A DNA stretch of 64,000 nt from a virus, in IMG/VR virus record IMGVR_UViG_3300008050_005857, positions 18,145 to 82,144 of that record; one strand, given 5' to 3'. The position numbers were made by a program, and so were the translations under genes. A model generated the notes under the pieces. The model was given only the letters and a program-made list of their open reading frames with translations, made no database searches and was not told the origin of the DNA. Positions 27,312-35,722 of this stretch are shown here, one piece after another (the stretch's first letter is position 1; the number at the start of each line of letters is the position of its first letter).

Positions 27312-27367
27312 AAAAAAGTACTTTGGTTTTACGTAAAAAAGTATTAGGTTATACCAACAATAATAAA
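27312..27367 (+). promoter_or_regulatory. Diverged copy of the early promoter repeat before DNA polymerase
   Basis: CTTTGG at 27321 and TTAGGTTA at 27344 are separated by exactly the same distance as in the near-identical repeats at 54-62 kb, and ACC then ACAATAATAAA follows in place of ACCGTACAATAAA. The left part has drifted. It lies just before the polymerase start, so this is probably the same promoter class outside the early cluster. Confidence 0.5.
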
Positions 27368-27375
27368 GGATTTAT

Positions 27376-29826
27376 ATGTCATTTGAACTAACCCGCATTG
27401 CTTCTAAGTTCAATAAAGGTCAATTTAAAATGTTTTTAACAGGCTATGAAGATGGAAAGCGTGTAACAAAGTATGATATGTTTCAAGATTATTTCTATTA
27501 TGATACTGAACATATTTCTGACGTTGAAAGCAAGCCCGGGTTTACAGTTGATAAGACTTCTGAAATAAAAACCATTGACGATAAAAAGGGCTATAAAGTA
27601 AATTATACATCAATCGTCAATAAGAAAAGATTTATCAGAAAACATACGGACAGATCATATATTGCCGATGTATCACCTGAATTCAAATATATTCAAGATA
27701 AGAATCTGAAATGGTCACATAAACGTAACATATGTTTTTTTGATATTGAAACGTGGTATGATCCTGATAATCCAAGAGCAAACAAACCTGATAATGCCCA
27801 AATGCCTATTACATCAATGGTTGCATATGCAGTTGATACTGAAAAATATTTTGTATTTTCTTGGCATCCTGAACATACTAAAAATGATGAAAAACCTAGA
27901 CGTGAAGATAAAGATAATGTTGCATTCATCTATCTAAAAGACGAAGAAACCATGATCGAAGCGTTTCTTTATTATGTTAAGAAAAACAATGTAGATGTTC
28001 TCACAGGATGGTATTCATCGCAATTTGATTTACCATACATTATAAACCGGTGCAAAAACTTAGATATTGATTATTCCAAGCTTTCTCCAGTTGGTTACAT
28101 TAAAATGTATAAAAAACAAGATTATTTTAAATTAACAGTCAATGGTCTTGACTGTATTGATCTTATGGATTCTATGCAAGACCTTGGATTTAAACTCACA
28201 AATTGGAAACTTGATACAGCTGCGAAAGAAGTTGTTGGAACAGTAGAAAAAATGACAGAGTTTACATGGAAAGACTGGCTTGAAAATTATGAAGGGTTTT
28301 TAGAATATAATATACAAGACGTAAAAATACTTCTTGAAATAGAAAAGAAATTAAATATTTTTTCTTTGTATTGTATTATTCAAGAGATTGCGGGTCTTGA
28401 AGCTTTTAAGTTTATATTCTTTAAATCGATGCTAGTTGACTATTACATTCTTAAAGCCTTTAACGGCAAAATGCTTTTTCCAACACAACAAGTAAAACAG
28501 CGACAATCATTTGCAGGCGCCATTGTATTAGATCCACAAGAGCCGGGAGGCCATGAAGATGTTGCAACATTAGATTATACATCTCTATATCCAACAAGCA
28601 TAATGGCATTTAATATTAGCCCTGAAACTTTTATTTGCAGTGAAGAAAATGCCATAGAAGAAACCGGAATGACAATCGATCAAATCGCCAGCGAGTTAAA
28701 AACTAGGAAGATTGATTTCATAGATACTGGTCATGATGCAACCTTATTCGGCAAACGCTATCTGTTTTTTGGTCACTCTCACAGACTGGGTATTATGCCC
28801 TTTCTGTTGAAAACGTTATTCTTAATGCGTAAAGATATTAATGCAAAGTTAGACGCTGGTGAAATACCTGAAAAAGATAGAGTTGCAAACGAACGCAAAC
28901 AGCGAGCTATTAAATTAATTCTTAATTCCGCATATGGGGCTATGGGTTTTAATTATTTTAGAATGTATAAGCCTGAATGCGCTGATGCAACAACGTATTT
29001 CGGTAGACAAGCGTTATTGTACGCTGTTGATACAATGAAAAATGAGTATGACATGCCAGTTTTATATGGCGATACTGATTCAACTTTTGTAAAACAAAAT
29101 GGCAAATCTATTAATCAAATTGTAGATTTACTTGAAGGTGATTTTACAGATAAACTTAGAAATGTATTTGTTCCAAAGTACTCAACAACAGTTAATGACG
29201 ATTACTTTTATCTTGATCTTAAATTTGAAAAAGATCTTGAACATGTATATTTTGGTAATGCTAAAAAACGTTATTATGGTATTGAACGAACCTCCGGTAA
29301 GCGGTACATCCGTGGCCTAAACATTATTCGTAAAGACGCTCCAACATATTGTAAAAAGATACTCGACACCCTTGCAGAAAAAGCTGTAAGAGGCAAGTTA
29401 ACAGCGGATGATCTTATACGTATACGTAAAGAGATTGCTCAAGTACCGTTAAGTCAAATTGGTATTGTCAAAAGTTTTAGTAAACGATTTGAAGAGTATA
29501 TTAAAAGTAAACCTCAACATCTTACAGCGTGCCAATGGGCTAATGAAATATTTGACATCAGCATCAATAATATGGACAAGCCATTACTGTTTTATGCTAC
29601 AGCGCTACAAGAAGATCACTTAAAACCTAAAAAACGTCATCGTGCAATATGTGTACTTGACGATCAATTAGATCTTTTAAAGAAAGAAAATGAATTTTTC
29701 AAACTCGATTATGATACATTTTTTAAAAAGCAAATTTACGAACAACTAGAAGAATTTAGTCAAATACCCTATATTGAAACTATTTTAAAGGAATATGATG
29801 AAACGGCGAAGACTATTAACTTTTAA
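27376..29826 (+). CDS. Family-B replicative DNA polymerase (gp43-like)
   Basis: An 816-residue B-family polymerase with 3'-5' exonuclease. Exo I is FFDIET with Asp123 and Glu125. Exo II is near WYSSQFDLPY, and Exo III near YNIQDVKIL. Polymerase motif A is LDYTSLYPTS (Asp400), motif B is KLILNSAYGAMG, and motif C is YGDTDS (Asp566, Asp568). It is slightly shorter than T4 gp43 (about 900 residues). AAAGGA precedes the ATG. It is the likely main replicase; the family-A-like ORF at 10.2 kb is separate. Confidence 0.95.
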   Translation: MSFELTRIASKFNKGQFKMFLTGYEDGKRVTKYDMFQDYFYYDTEHISDVESKPGFTVDKTSEIKTIDDKKGYKVNYTSIVNKKRFIRKHTDRSYIADVSPEFKYIQDKNLKWSHKRNICFFDIETWYDPDNPRANKPDNAQMPITSMVAYAVDTEKYFVFSWHPEHTKNDEKPRREDKDNVAFIYLKDEETMIEAFLYYVKKNNVDVLTGWYSSQFDLPYIINRCKNLDIDYSKLSPVGYIKMYKKQDYFKLTVNGLDCIDLMDSMQDLGFKLTNWKLDTAAKEVVGTVEKMTEFTWKDWLENYEGFLEYNIQDVKILLEIEKKLNIFSLYCIIQEIAGLEAFKFIFFKSMLVDYYILKAFNGKMLFPTQQVKQRQSFAGAIVLDPQEPGGHEDVATLDYTSLYPTSIMAFNISPETFICSEENAIEETGMTIDQIASELKTRKIDFIDTGHDATLFGKRYLFFGHSHRLGIMPFLLKTLFLMRKDINAKLDAGEIPEKDRVANERKQRAIKLILNSAYGAMGFNYFRMYKPECADATTYFGRQALLYAVDTMKNEYDMPVLYGDTDSTFVKQNGKSINQIVDLLEGDFTDKLRNVFVPKYSTTVNDDYFYLDLKFEKDLEHVYFGNAKKRYYGIERTSGKRYIRGLNIIRKDAPTYCKKILDTLAEKAVRGKLTADDLIRIRKEIAQVPLSQIGIVKSFSKRFEEYIKSKPQHLTACQWANEIFDISINNMDKPLLFYATALQEDHLKPKKRHRAICVLDDQLDLLKKENEFFKLDYDTFFKKQIYEQLEEFSQIPYIETILKEYDETAKTINF

Positions 29827-30271
29827 ACGAATATTAAAAGCCCTTGAGTACTCATCGACATGTGCAAAAATAAAAGTTGCGGCAATTGTTGTTAAAGAAG
29901 GAAGAGTTATATCGACCGGCTGGAACGGTTCTCCATCTGCAATGCCACATTGTGAAGATGTTTTTAAAGGTAAAGATCTCGGTCGGCCAGGCGATAAAAC
30001 GAAATTATCAAACGAACACCATGATTTCGCAGTACACAATGAAATACACGCCGAAATGAATGCAATATCGTTTGCTGCAAGATATGGAACATCAACTGAT
30101 GGTGCAACATTGATTTGTTCATGGTCACCATGCCTTGAATGTGCAAAGATAGTTGTAGGTTCTGGAATTAAAGAAGTATATTATACTAATTTGTATGGGC
30201 GTCAACCTGAAGGAATAGACTTTTTAGAAAAATGCGGAATTAAGACGCAATATATAGGAAAGAAACAATAA
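29795..30271 (+). CDS. dCMP deaminase
   Basis: A zinc-dependent deoxycytidylate deaminase of 158 residues that converts dCMP to dUMP. HAEMNAI supplies the zinc His and catalytic Glu, and SPCLECAK supplies the two Cys ligands. An insert with HCEDVF and a second Cys/His set matches the phage dCMP deaminase type. The start overlaps the polymerase 3' end by 32 bases. With dUTPase it feeds dUMP synthesis, competing with the dCMP-directed ThyA-fold enzymes for substrate. Confidence 0.92.
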   Translation: MMKRRRLLTFKRILKALEYSSTCAKIKVAAIVVKEGRVISTGWNGSPSAMPHCEDVFKGKDLGRPGDKTKLSNEHHDFAVHNEIHAEMNAISFAARYGTSTDGATLICSWSPCLECAKIVVGSGIKEVYYTNLYGRQPEGIDFLEKCGIKTQYIGKKQ

Positions 30272-30291
30272 ATTTAATTAAGGAGAATAAG

Positions 30292-30669
30292 ATGAAAACT
30301 ATAAAAGATACATCACATTCATTACCAAAATCGCCCGCTGAATCTATTTTAGATAATGCTTATCCACAAATGATAGCAGAATTTAAAAAGGTTCAACAAG
30401 AACAATTTGATCTCTTCTGTAAAAAACAACACGATTACGGTCCAGGAAACATTTCTGTAGGCACTCAACTTCAAACCGAAGATGAAATAAAGCTTTCACT
30501 AACCGGACTTTGGTTCAGGATTAATGACAAATGCCAGAGATTAAAGAATCTTTTAATGAGCGGTAGACAACCTGCTGTAACTGACGAACCAATGGAAGAC
30601 GCGTATCTTGATATATCGAATTATGGTATCATGGCGACAATTGTTGCTAGAGGAAAATGGGGTAAATAA
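30292..30669 (+). CDS. DUF1599-type nucleotide-modification-associated protein
   Basis: A 125-residue protein with FCKKQHDYGPGNIS, GLWFRINDKCQRLKNLL and DAYLDISNYGIMA. These match the DUF1599 family, which has been linked by genome context to phage nucleotide modification. The biochemical function is not established to my knowledge. AAGGAG precedes the ATG. It sits after dCMP deaminase and overlaps the tiny membrane ORF by one base (TAATG). Confidence 0.75.
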   Translation: MKTIKDTSHSLPKSPAESILDNAYPQMIAEFKKVQQEQFDLFCKKQHDYGPGNISVGTQLQTEDEIKLSLTGLWFRINDKCQRLKNLLMSGRQPAVTDEPMEDAYLDISNYGIMATIVARGKWGK

Positions 30670-30752
30670 TGGTAATGTTTACTATGGTATTTATTGGTAG
30701 TTTAATAATGTGGTTTTTAATAGAACAAGAATCAAAGAGGCGAAGAAAATGA
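30669..30752 (+). CDS. 27-residue single-pass membrane peptide
   Basis: This short ORF starts in a TAATG overlap with the DUF1599-type gene and stops in an ATGA overlap with glutamine synthetase. The product has a hydrophobic stretch of about 18 residues (MFTMVFIGSLIMWFL) followed by E-Q-E-S-K-R-R-R-K, so the basic tail should stay in the cytoplasm. The double overlap with real genes is the main support. It may only be a coupling element. Confidence 0.55.
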   Translation: MVMFTMVFIGSLIMWFLIEQESKRRRK

Positions 30753-31792
30753 AAACATATTTAGAATATATTTGGATTGACGGTACTATTCCAACAAGTA
30801 AATTAAGAGCTAAAACAAAAATTTTGAGTGAGCCTATTAAAGATATTCAAGATATTCCTATTTGGGGTTTTGATGGTAGCTCAACAAATCAAGCGTCCGG
30901 TGATAGTTCCGATTGTGTTCTTAAACCTGTAAAAATGGTTAAAGATCCATTTAGAATTTGTGGTGAAGATGAACAAGCTTTACTAGTATTGTGTGAAGTA
31001 TACGATGTACCAAAGACGGCTTTTGGAATCGACGAAGTTGCACACACAACAAATACCAGAATGGAGTTATTAATGACGATGATGCAATATAATACGACTT
31101 CAGCGTGGGTAGGGTTCGAACAAGAATATACATTGTTTAAAGATGGACGCCCATTAGGCTGGCCTGAAAAAGGCTATCCACCTCCACAGGGTCCATTTTA
31201 TTGTGGAATAGGTGCAGATGAGGTTTACGGTCGTGATATTGTTGAGGAACATTTATTTGCATGTCACTACGCAGATTTAGCAGTTTGCGGTGTTAATGCA
31301 GAAGTAATGCCTGGTCAATGGGAATATCAAGTTGGTGCTGGAGATTTATTGGTAATGTGTGATGATTTATGGTTGTCTCGTTATATCCTGTATCGTATAG
31401 CGGAAAAACATGACGTTGTAGTTACACTTCATCCAAAGCCCGTAGCAGGAGATTGGAATGGTGCGGGAATGCATACAAATTTTTCAACTGCTCAAATGAG
31501 AGAACCTGGCGGTTATACCAAAGAAATTATACCAGCAATGGATAAGTTGAAAAATAACGTGGATCATTGTATTGCTGCGTATGGACAAGACAACAACTTA
31601 AGACTTACAGGCCTTCATGAAACGTGTGACATTAATACTTTCAAGTGGGGAGTATCAGACAGAGGAGCATCAATTAGAATTCCTTGGCAAGTTGTTAAAG
31701 ACGGTAGAGGATATTTCGAAGATAGAAGACCATCCGCTAATGCAGATCCTTATTTAGTTGCATCTGTAATATTAGATACAGTATCTGAATAA
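30749..31792 (+). CDS. Glutamine synthetase, type II
   Basis: A 347-residue GSII (eukaryotic-type) glutamine synthetase that joins ammonia to glutamate using ATP. It shows IWGFDGSSTNQA, FEQEYTLF, GPFYCGIGADEVYGR, AGDWNGAGMHTNFST and the end DRGASIRIPWQ with FEDRRPSANADPY. Length and motif order match complete GSII enzymes. ATG 30749 is chosen because GAGGCGAAG precedes it and it overlaps the small ORF's stop. It could serve nitrogen metabolism during infection or supply glutamine for an amido-transfer step. It is an auxiliary metabolic gene. Confidence 0.93.
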   Translation: MKTYLEYIWIDGTIPTSKLRAKTKILSEPIKDIQDIPIWGFDGSSTNQASGDSSDCVLKPVKMVKDPFRICGEDEQALLVLCEVYDVPKTAFGIDEVAHTTNTRMELLMTMMQYNTTSAWVGFEQEYTLFKDGRPLGWPEKGYPPPQGPFYCGIGADEVYGRDIVEEHLFACHYADLAVCGVNAEVMPGQWEYQVGAGDLLVMCDDLWLSRYILYRIAEKHDVVVTLHPKPVAGDWNGAGMHTNFSTAQMREPGGYTKEIIPAMDKLKNNVDHCIAAYGQDNNLRLTGLHETCDINTFKWGVSDRGASIRIPWQVVKDGRGYFEDRRPSANADPYLVASVILDTVSE

Positions 31793-32160
31793 TGTACGGT
31801 TACAATGGATTTGAAAAAGCTGCAATGAGAATAATGGTCTTGATTGTTCTTGGATGTGTACTGTTGCTTTATTTGCAATTGATATCATGTACAAATTCAC
31901 CTAACGGTGCAATTAATTTAAGTCCAAAGAATCCTAAAGGTCCGCAGGGTTATGAGCTTAAGGGTTTCCATGGTCAAATGCATAGATATAAAGAAGACAT
32001 CAGTGCTATTCCATTATCTGATTTTCCAAGTGTTAACAGATATTTAACGCAGTTTTGTTTAAACCATCATAGTACAGAATGTATATCATTAAGAATTACA
32101 AATATTAATAATGAAAAGAAAACAAATTACATAATGAATGATTGTAGAGGTCGTAAGTAA
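31792..32160 (+). CDS. Small lipoprotein-like membrane protein
   Basis: A 122-residue protein coupled by TAATG to glutamine synthetase. Residues 13-33 are hydrophobic and end in LISC, a plausible lipobox, so the mature protein may be lipid-anchored outside the inner membrane. An internal ATG before the hydrophobic stretch (R-I-M-V-L-I-V-L-G) could be the true start and would give a more standard signal. The rest contains three further Cys and no recognised domain. A host envelope or superinfection-related role is possible but unproven. Confidence 0.6.
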   Translation: MYGYNGFEKAAMRIMVLIVLGCVLLLYLQLISCTNSPNGAINLSPKNPKGPQGYELKGFHGQMHRYKEDISAIPLSDFPSVNRYLTQFCLNHHSTECISLRITNINNEKKTNYIMNDCRGRK

Positions 32161-32161
32161 T

Positions 32162-33025
32162 ATGCAAAAAATAAGTTGGTCACAATATTCGGCATGGAAA
32201 TCATGTCCTCAAAAATGGAAGCTTCGCTACATCGATAAACAGAAAATCTATACGGATTCTATATACACTGTTTATGGTAAAGCTTTCCATGAAGTATTAC
32301 AAACGTACCTTACTGTAATGTATTCAGAGTCAATAAAGGCTGCAGACGAATTAGATTTGGGTAATATGCTCGTTGAATCGCTTAGAAAGATTTACTCAGA
32401 AGCTGTAGCATCAATGGGAGGCTCTCATTTTTCAAAAAAATCTGAACTTATAGAGTTTTGCATCCAGGGCGCAAAGGCTTTAGATTGGTTTAAAAAGAAA
32501 CGGGCTCATTATTTTACAAAAAATGGTTGGGAACTTTTAGGTATTGAAGTACCATTGGAAGACGAATACAACGGTGTAAAAGTTTTAGGGTATATTGATA
32601 TTCTTATGAAAAATATAGATACCGGCCGAATAAGGGTTATAGACATTAAGACTTCAACCCGAGGATGGAAAAAAGAAAAAAAAGATCCAATGAAACGCGG
32701 CCAATTATTATTTTATAAAAAATTTATTGCGGACAAATATGAGTGTGATCTTAGCATGGTAGATGTTGAATTTCTTATCTTTAAACGTTTACTTTGGGAA
32801 AATTCGGATTTTCCACAAAAATGGGTACAATCATTTGAACCACCGTCTGCAAATGTGTCTATTAACAGAACTTTTAAAGAGATTGACATATTTATTAGTG
32901 AATGTTTCAATCCAGATGGAAGTTATAATACTGAAGCACAATATGAACAATTAGGCATAGAGAGTGGATGCAAATGGTGTGAATTTAAAGACAAACCACT
33001 TTTGTGTGATAGGAGCGGCAGATGA
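32162..33025 (+). CDS. PD-(D/E)XK nuclease (Cas4/RecB-like)
   Basis: A 287-residue nuclease of the PD-(D/E)XK superfamily. SWSQYSAWKSCPQKWKLRY is the usual opening of Cas4/RecB-type phage nucleases, GKAFHEVLQ gives the His motif, GYIDIL supplies the catalytic Asp, and VIDIKTSTRGW gives the D-x-K motif. A C-terminal Cys set (S-G-C-K-W-C ... C) may bind an iron-sulfur cluster with Cys16. ATG 32162 is chosen over an in-frame ATG 24 bases upstream because AGAGG lies about 11 bases before it. Probable role in DNA recombination or processing. It overlaps the next gene by four bases. Confidence 0.85.
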   Translation: MQKISWSQYSAWKSCPQKWKLRYIDKQKIYTDSIYTVYGKAFHEVLQTYLTVMYSESIKAADELDLGNMLVESLRKIYSEAVASMGGSHFSKKSELIEFCIQGAKALDWFKKKRAHYFTKNGWELLGIEVPLEDEYNGVKVLGYIDILMKNIDTGRIRVIDIKTSTRGWKKEKKDPMKRGQLLFYKKFIADKYECDLSMVDVEFLIFKRLLWENSDFPQKWVQSFEPPSANVSINRTFKEIDIFISECFNPDGSYNTEAQYEQLGIESGCKWCEFKDKPLLCDRSGR

Positions 33026-33456
33026 TACCAGAAGTAAAGATTAGAGGATTAGATTTTATTAGTACTGAATATGAGGAAGCTGTATGGTCTTATATTTCTA
33101 ATATTCAACATGATATAAGAGGCGAGTTTATTATCACATTTCACGGCGAATCAAGTGATGAAATAAAGATTATTTCTGCTTCAGCTATCAAGCATGCAAA
33201 TTCATTAAGAATACGAACAAACATAGTATTGTCTAGATTATGTCGTAAATTTGTATTTTTAGATATAACGTCAAACGATACTATAGACAATAGTTCTGAG
33301 TTTAGATTTCAAATACGAAAGGAAGCTCCAGTAAATATTATACACGGCTTGCGCTTTATAAAAGATCACATGAACCATATTGCAACTCCAATACATCATT
33401 CTAATGAAAAGCGGCAAAAAAGAAATGACTCATCCGAATTTAATTACAATAAATAA
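33022..33456 (+). CDS. Unknown 144-residue protein
   Basis: Starts in an ATGA overlap with the nuclease gene. The product is a mixed alpha/beta soluble protein (GEFIITFHGESSDEIKIISA, then VLSRLCRKFVFLDIT) with a polar, basic C-terminus. No family is recognised. The last 32 bases overlap the nucleotidyltransferase gene, so the two are co-translated. Confidence 0.6.
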   Translation: MIPEVKIRGLDFISTEYEEAVWSYISNIQHDIRGEFIITFHGESSDEIKIISASAIKHANSLRIRTNIVLSRLCRKFVFLDITSNDTIDNSSEFRFQIRKEAPVNIIHGLRFIKDHMNHIATPIHHSNEKRQKRNDSSEFNYNK

Positions 33457-33949
33457 CAGTATACAAAAAGTCATATCTTTCATTGTAGAGGATTTAGAGA
33501 TGGGAAATGAAGGATTGTACGATATACAATTATGCGGTAGTTATGTGAATGGCTTTGTAGATGATAAGAGCGATATAGATATTGTATTTATAGTAGAAGA
33601 CGTGGATAAATGGAGGCAGAAAATATCCTCTAGACTCAAAAGAAAGATTAAATCTGAGGATAATGTGGACATTTTAATGGTCTCAAAAAACCGTTATTTA
33701 AAAGTTAAACATCTGTTACGGAATTATTCATTAACTAAAAATAAGTTTTTATACAATGAAGAACATGAATATATGCCGACTATTTTTCCTGGACCTAGAA
33801 TACGGTCAAGTACAGCTGACTATACGCTAAAAATAAAACGTAGCAAAATAAAAAGATTAAAACAAGCATACAAGGATGACAAAATATTTTTTCCGACAAA
33901 ACAACTTGAACAAGAGTGGCTAGAATTGTTAGATAAAACAACCAAGTAA
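33425..33949 (+). CDS. Nucleotidyltransferase-fold protein
   Basis: A 174-residue protein with the Pol-beta-type nucleotidyltransferase signature GSYVNGFVDDKSDIDIVF (the G-S ... D-x-D motif), as in MNT-type and aminoglycoside nucleotidyltransferases. The rest is Lys-rich helix. Several in-frame ATGs exist upstream (33380, 33407); 33425 is chosen to limit overlap with the preceding gene, with modest confidence. Family members transfer AMP or another NMP to a small molecule, RNA or protein. The target here cannot be read from sequence. Confidence 0.7.
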   Translation: MTHPNLITINNSIQKVISFIVEDLEMGNEGLYDIQLCGSYVNGFVDDKSDIDIVFIVEDVDKWRQKISSRLKRKIKSEDNVDILMVSKNRYLKVKHLLRNYSLTKNKFLYNEEHEYMPTIFPGPRIRSSTADYTLKIKRSKIKRLKQAYKDDKIFFPTKQLEQEWLELLDKTTK

Positions 33950-33974
33950 CATTGAATTTCAGAAAAAGTAGTTT

Positions 33975-34003
33975 TTTGCTAAAGTTTTTCATATATATTA
34001 ATA
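33975..34003 (+). promoter_or_regulatory. TATATATT promoter-like box
   Basis: TTTTTTGC and AAAGTTTTTC are followed by TATATATT at 33992-33999, twenty bases before the next gene. This is the same box as at 10.15, 15.2 and 38.5 kb, and it lies in the only real gap between 27.4 and 38.5 kb. It probably drives the RHH-like gene and the glycan cluster. Confidence 0.5.
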
Positions 34004-34019
34004 ATAAATATGAGACGTT

Positions 34020-34217
34020 ATGATGATAAAATCACTATGGAAACTTACATCAATCAAATTATTATCTGAGCTTTATGCCGAATTTAAAACTAATTCGGAC
34101 ATAACACTACAAAAACTTGTTAACAGAGCAATGTTTTTATATTTGAATGATGAATCCTTTGCAGAAAAAATCAGAAACACAAAAGATTTAAAAGAAAACT
34201 TTAAAACTGGTTATTAA
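34020..34217 (+). CDS. Small helical protein, RHH-like
   Basis: A 65-residue basic protein. After a short N-terminal stretch, SDITLQKLVNRAMFLYL has the helical spacing of a ribbon-helix-helix DNA-binding protein, though the fold is uncertain. GAGACG lies before two consecutive ATG codons. As first gene after a promoter-like box, a regulator of the following glycan genes would make sense, but this is inference. Confidence 0.5.
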   Translation: MMIKSLWKLTSIKLLSELYAEFKTNSDITLQKLVNRAMFLYLNDESFAEKIRNTKDLKENFKTGY

Positions 34218-34237
34218 TAATAATTTAAGGAGGTTAT

Positions 34238-35722
34238 ATGTTTAAAATTGGAGATATTCGAAATGGATATCCGGTCCTTCCTCGGGAAGAACGTAAAACA
34301 ATGCTTCTATTATCAGATGATTTTAGAATGACATCTGGTGTAGGTAATGTATCCCGGGAGTTTGTATTGGGAACTTGTCATAGATTCAATTGGGTGCAAA
34401 TTGGTGGGGCCATAAAGCATCCTGAAGCAGGGAATGCAATTGACATGAATGATGATCTGATAGAACGTACAGGTGTTCCGGAAGTAGAATGTAAAATTCA
34501 TCCAGTAGATGGTTATGGAAATCCTGATATTGTACGTGGAGCAATGGCGCACTACAATTTGTCTGGCATAATGATTTATACGGATCCACGATTTTGGGAA
34601 TGGTTATTTCAAATGGAACGAGAAGTCCGTCAATTTTTACCTATAATGTATTATAACATATGGGATGATCTTCCGTATCCAATGTGGAATCAAAAGTATT
34701 ATGATTCTGTAGATGCATTGTTTAATATTTCAAAACAAACATGCAATATTGTGCGAAATGTTAGATCATCATATGAGGATTGGCAAGTAACGTATATTCC
34801 TCATGGAATAAATAAAAAAGATTATTTTCCGCTTCCAGTTAACTATGAAAAAGCCGATCAGTTTAATAAATTTAAAAATGAAGGATTTGACGGAAAAGAT
34901 AAAGATTTTGTTATACTATTTAATGCTCGTAATATTAGAAGAAAATTACCAGCAGATATTATTTACGCGTATAGAACATTTTGTGATTCTATTTCAAAAG
35001 AGGATGCGTCAAAATGCTTACTAGTAATGCACTGCAATCCGCAAGACGAAAACGGCACAAATTTACCAGAAGTTGCAACTCAACTTGCAGGTGAGTATGA
35101 TGTTGCATTTTCACCGAATAAGTTTGAACGCGAACAAATAAATTGGTTATACAATACAGCAGATGTAACCATATTAATAAGCTCCAACGAGGGATTTGGC
35201 TTATCAGGCGCAGAATCATTGATGTGTGGAACTCCAATAATTGTTAACGTATCTGGTGGAATGCAAGATTATTGTGGATTCAAAAAAGAAGATGGAACTT
35301 ATTTAACACATGAAGATTATACCCCTGAATGGGGATCTAATCATGATGGTCGATATAAAGATCATGGTGAATGGGTATTTCCAGTGTGGGCAACAAGTAG
35401 ATCCTTACAGGGCTCTATGCCAACACCATATATTTCAGATGACAGACCGGATTTTCAAGATATAGCAATACAAATGAAAAAAGCATGGTCTGAAAGAGGT
35501 GAAAAGTTAAACGCTAGGGGAATGGCTGGGAGAAAGTACGTTACAAATCCAGAATTTGGATTTGAATCGGATGAAATGAATAAGCGGTTTACTCATGACA
35601 TTGAAAATACACTTAAAATGTGGAAACCTAGATCGAGAATCGATATTCATGATGCTAGTAAATGGGAAATTCCAAAAAACAAATACAATGGGCTAACATT
35701 GACAAAGGAAATTGAAGTATGA
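34238..35722 (+). CDS. GT4-type glycosyltransferase
   Basis: A 494-residue GT-B-fold glycosyltransferase. The N-terminal part has KTMLLLSDDFRMTSGVG. The C-terminal Rossmann half shows YIPHGINKKDYFPL, ILFNARNIRRK and NEGFGLSGAESLMCGTPII, the E-x7-E nucleotide-sugar site of GT4 enzymes. AAGGAGG precedes the ATG. It opens a cluster of some dozen glycan-related genes and overlaps the next glycosyltransferase by four bases. Donor and acceptor are unknown. Confidence 0.85.
   Translation: MFKIGDIRNGYPVLPREERKTMLLLSDDFRMTSGVGNVSREFVLGTCHRFNWVQIGGAIKHPEAGNAIDMNDDLIERTGVPEVECKIHPVDGYGNPDIVRGAMAHYNLSGIMIYTDPRFWEWLFQMEREVRQFLPIMYYNIWDDLPYPMWNQKYYDSVDALFNISKQTCNIVRNVRSSYEDWQVTYIPHGINKKDYFPLPVNYEKADQFNKFKNEGFDGKDKDFVILFNARNIRRKLPADIIYAYRTFCDSISKEDASKCLLVMHCNPQDENGTNLPEVATQLAGEYDVAFSPNKFEREQINWLYNTADVTILISSNEGFGLSGAESLMCGTPIIVNVSGGMQDYCGFKKEDGTYLTHEDYTPEWGSNHDGRYKDHGEWVFPVWATSRSLQGSMPTPYISDDRPDFQDIAIQMKKAWSERGEKLNARGMAGRKYVTNPEFGFESDEMNKRFTHDIENTLKMWKPRSRIDIHDASKWEIPKNKYNGLTLTKEIEV

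Noticed and set aside
27137-27391. An open frame across the two tRNA genes
   Set aside because: The DNA folds into two clear tRNAs with correct identity elements; the frame is incidental.
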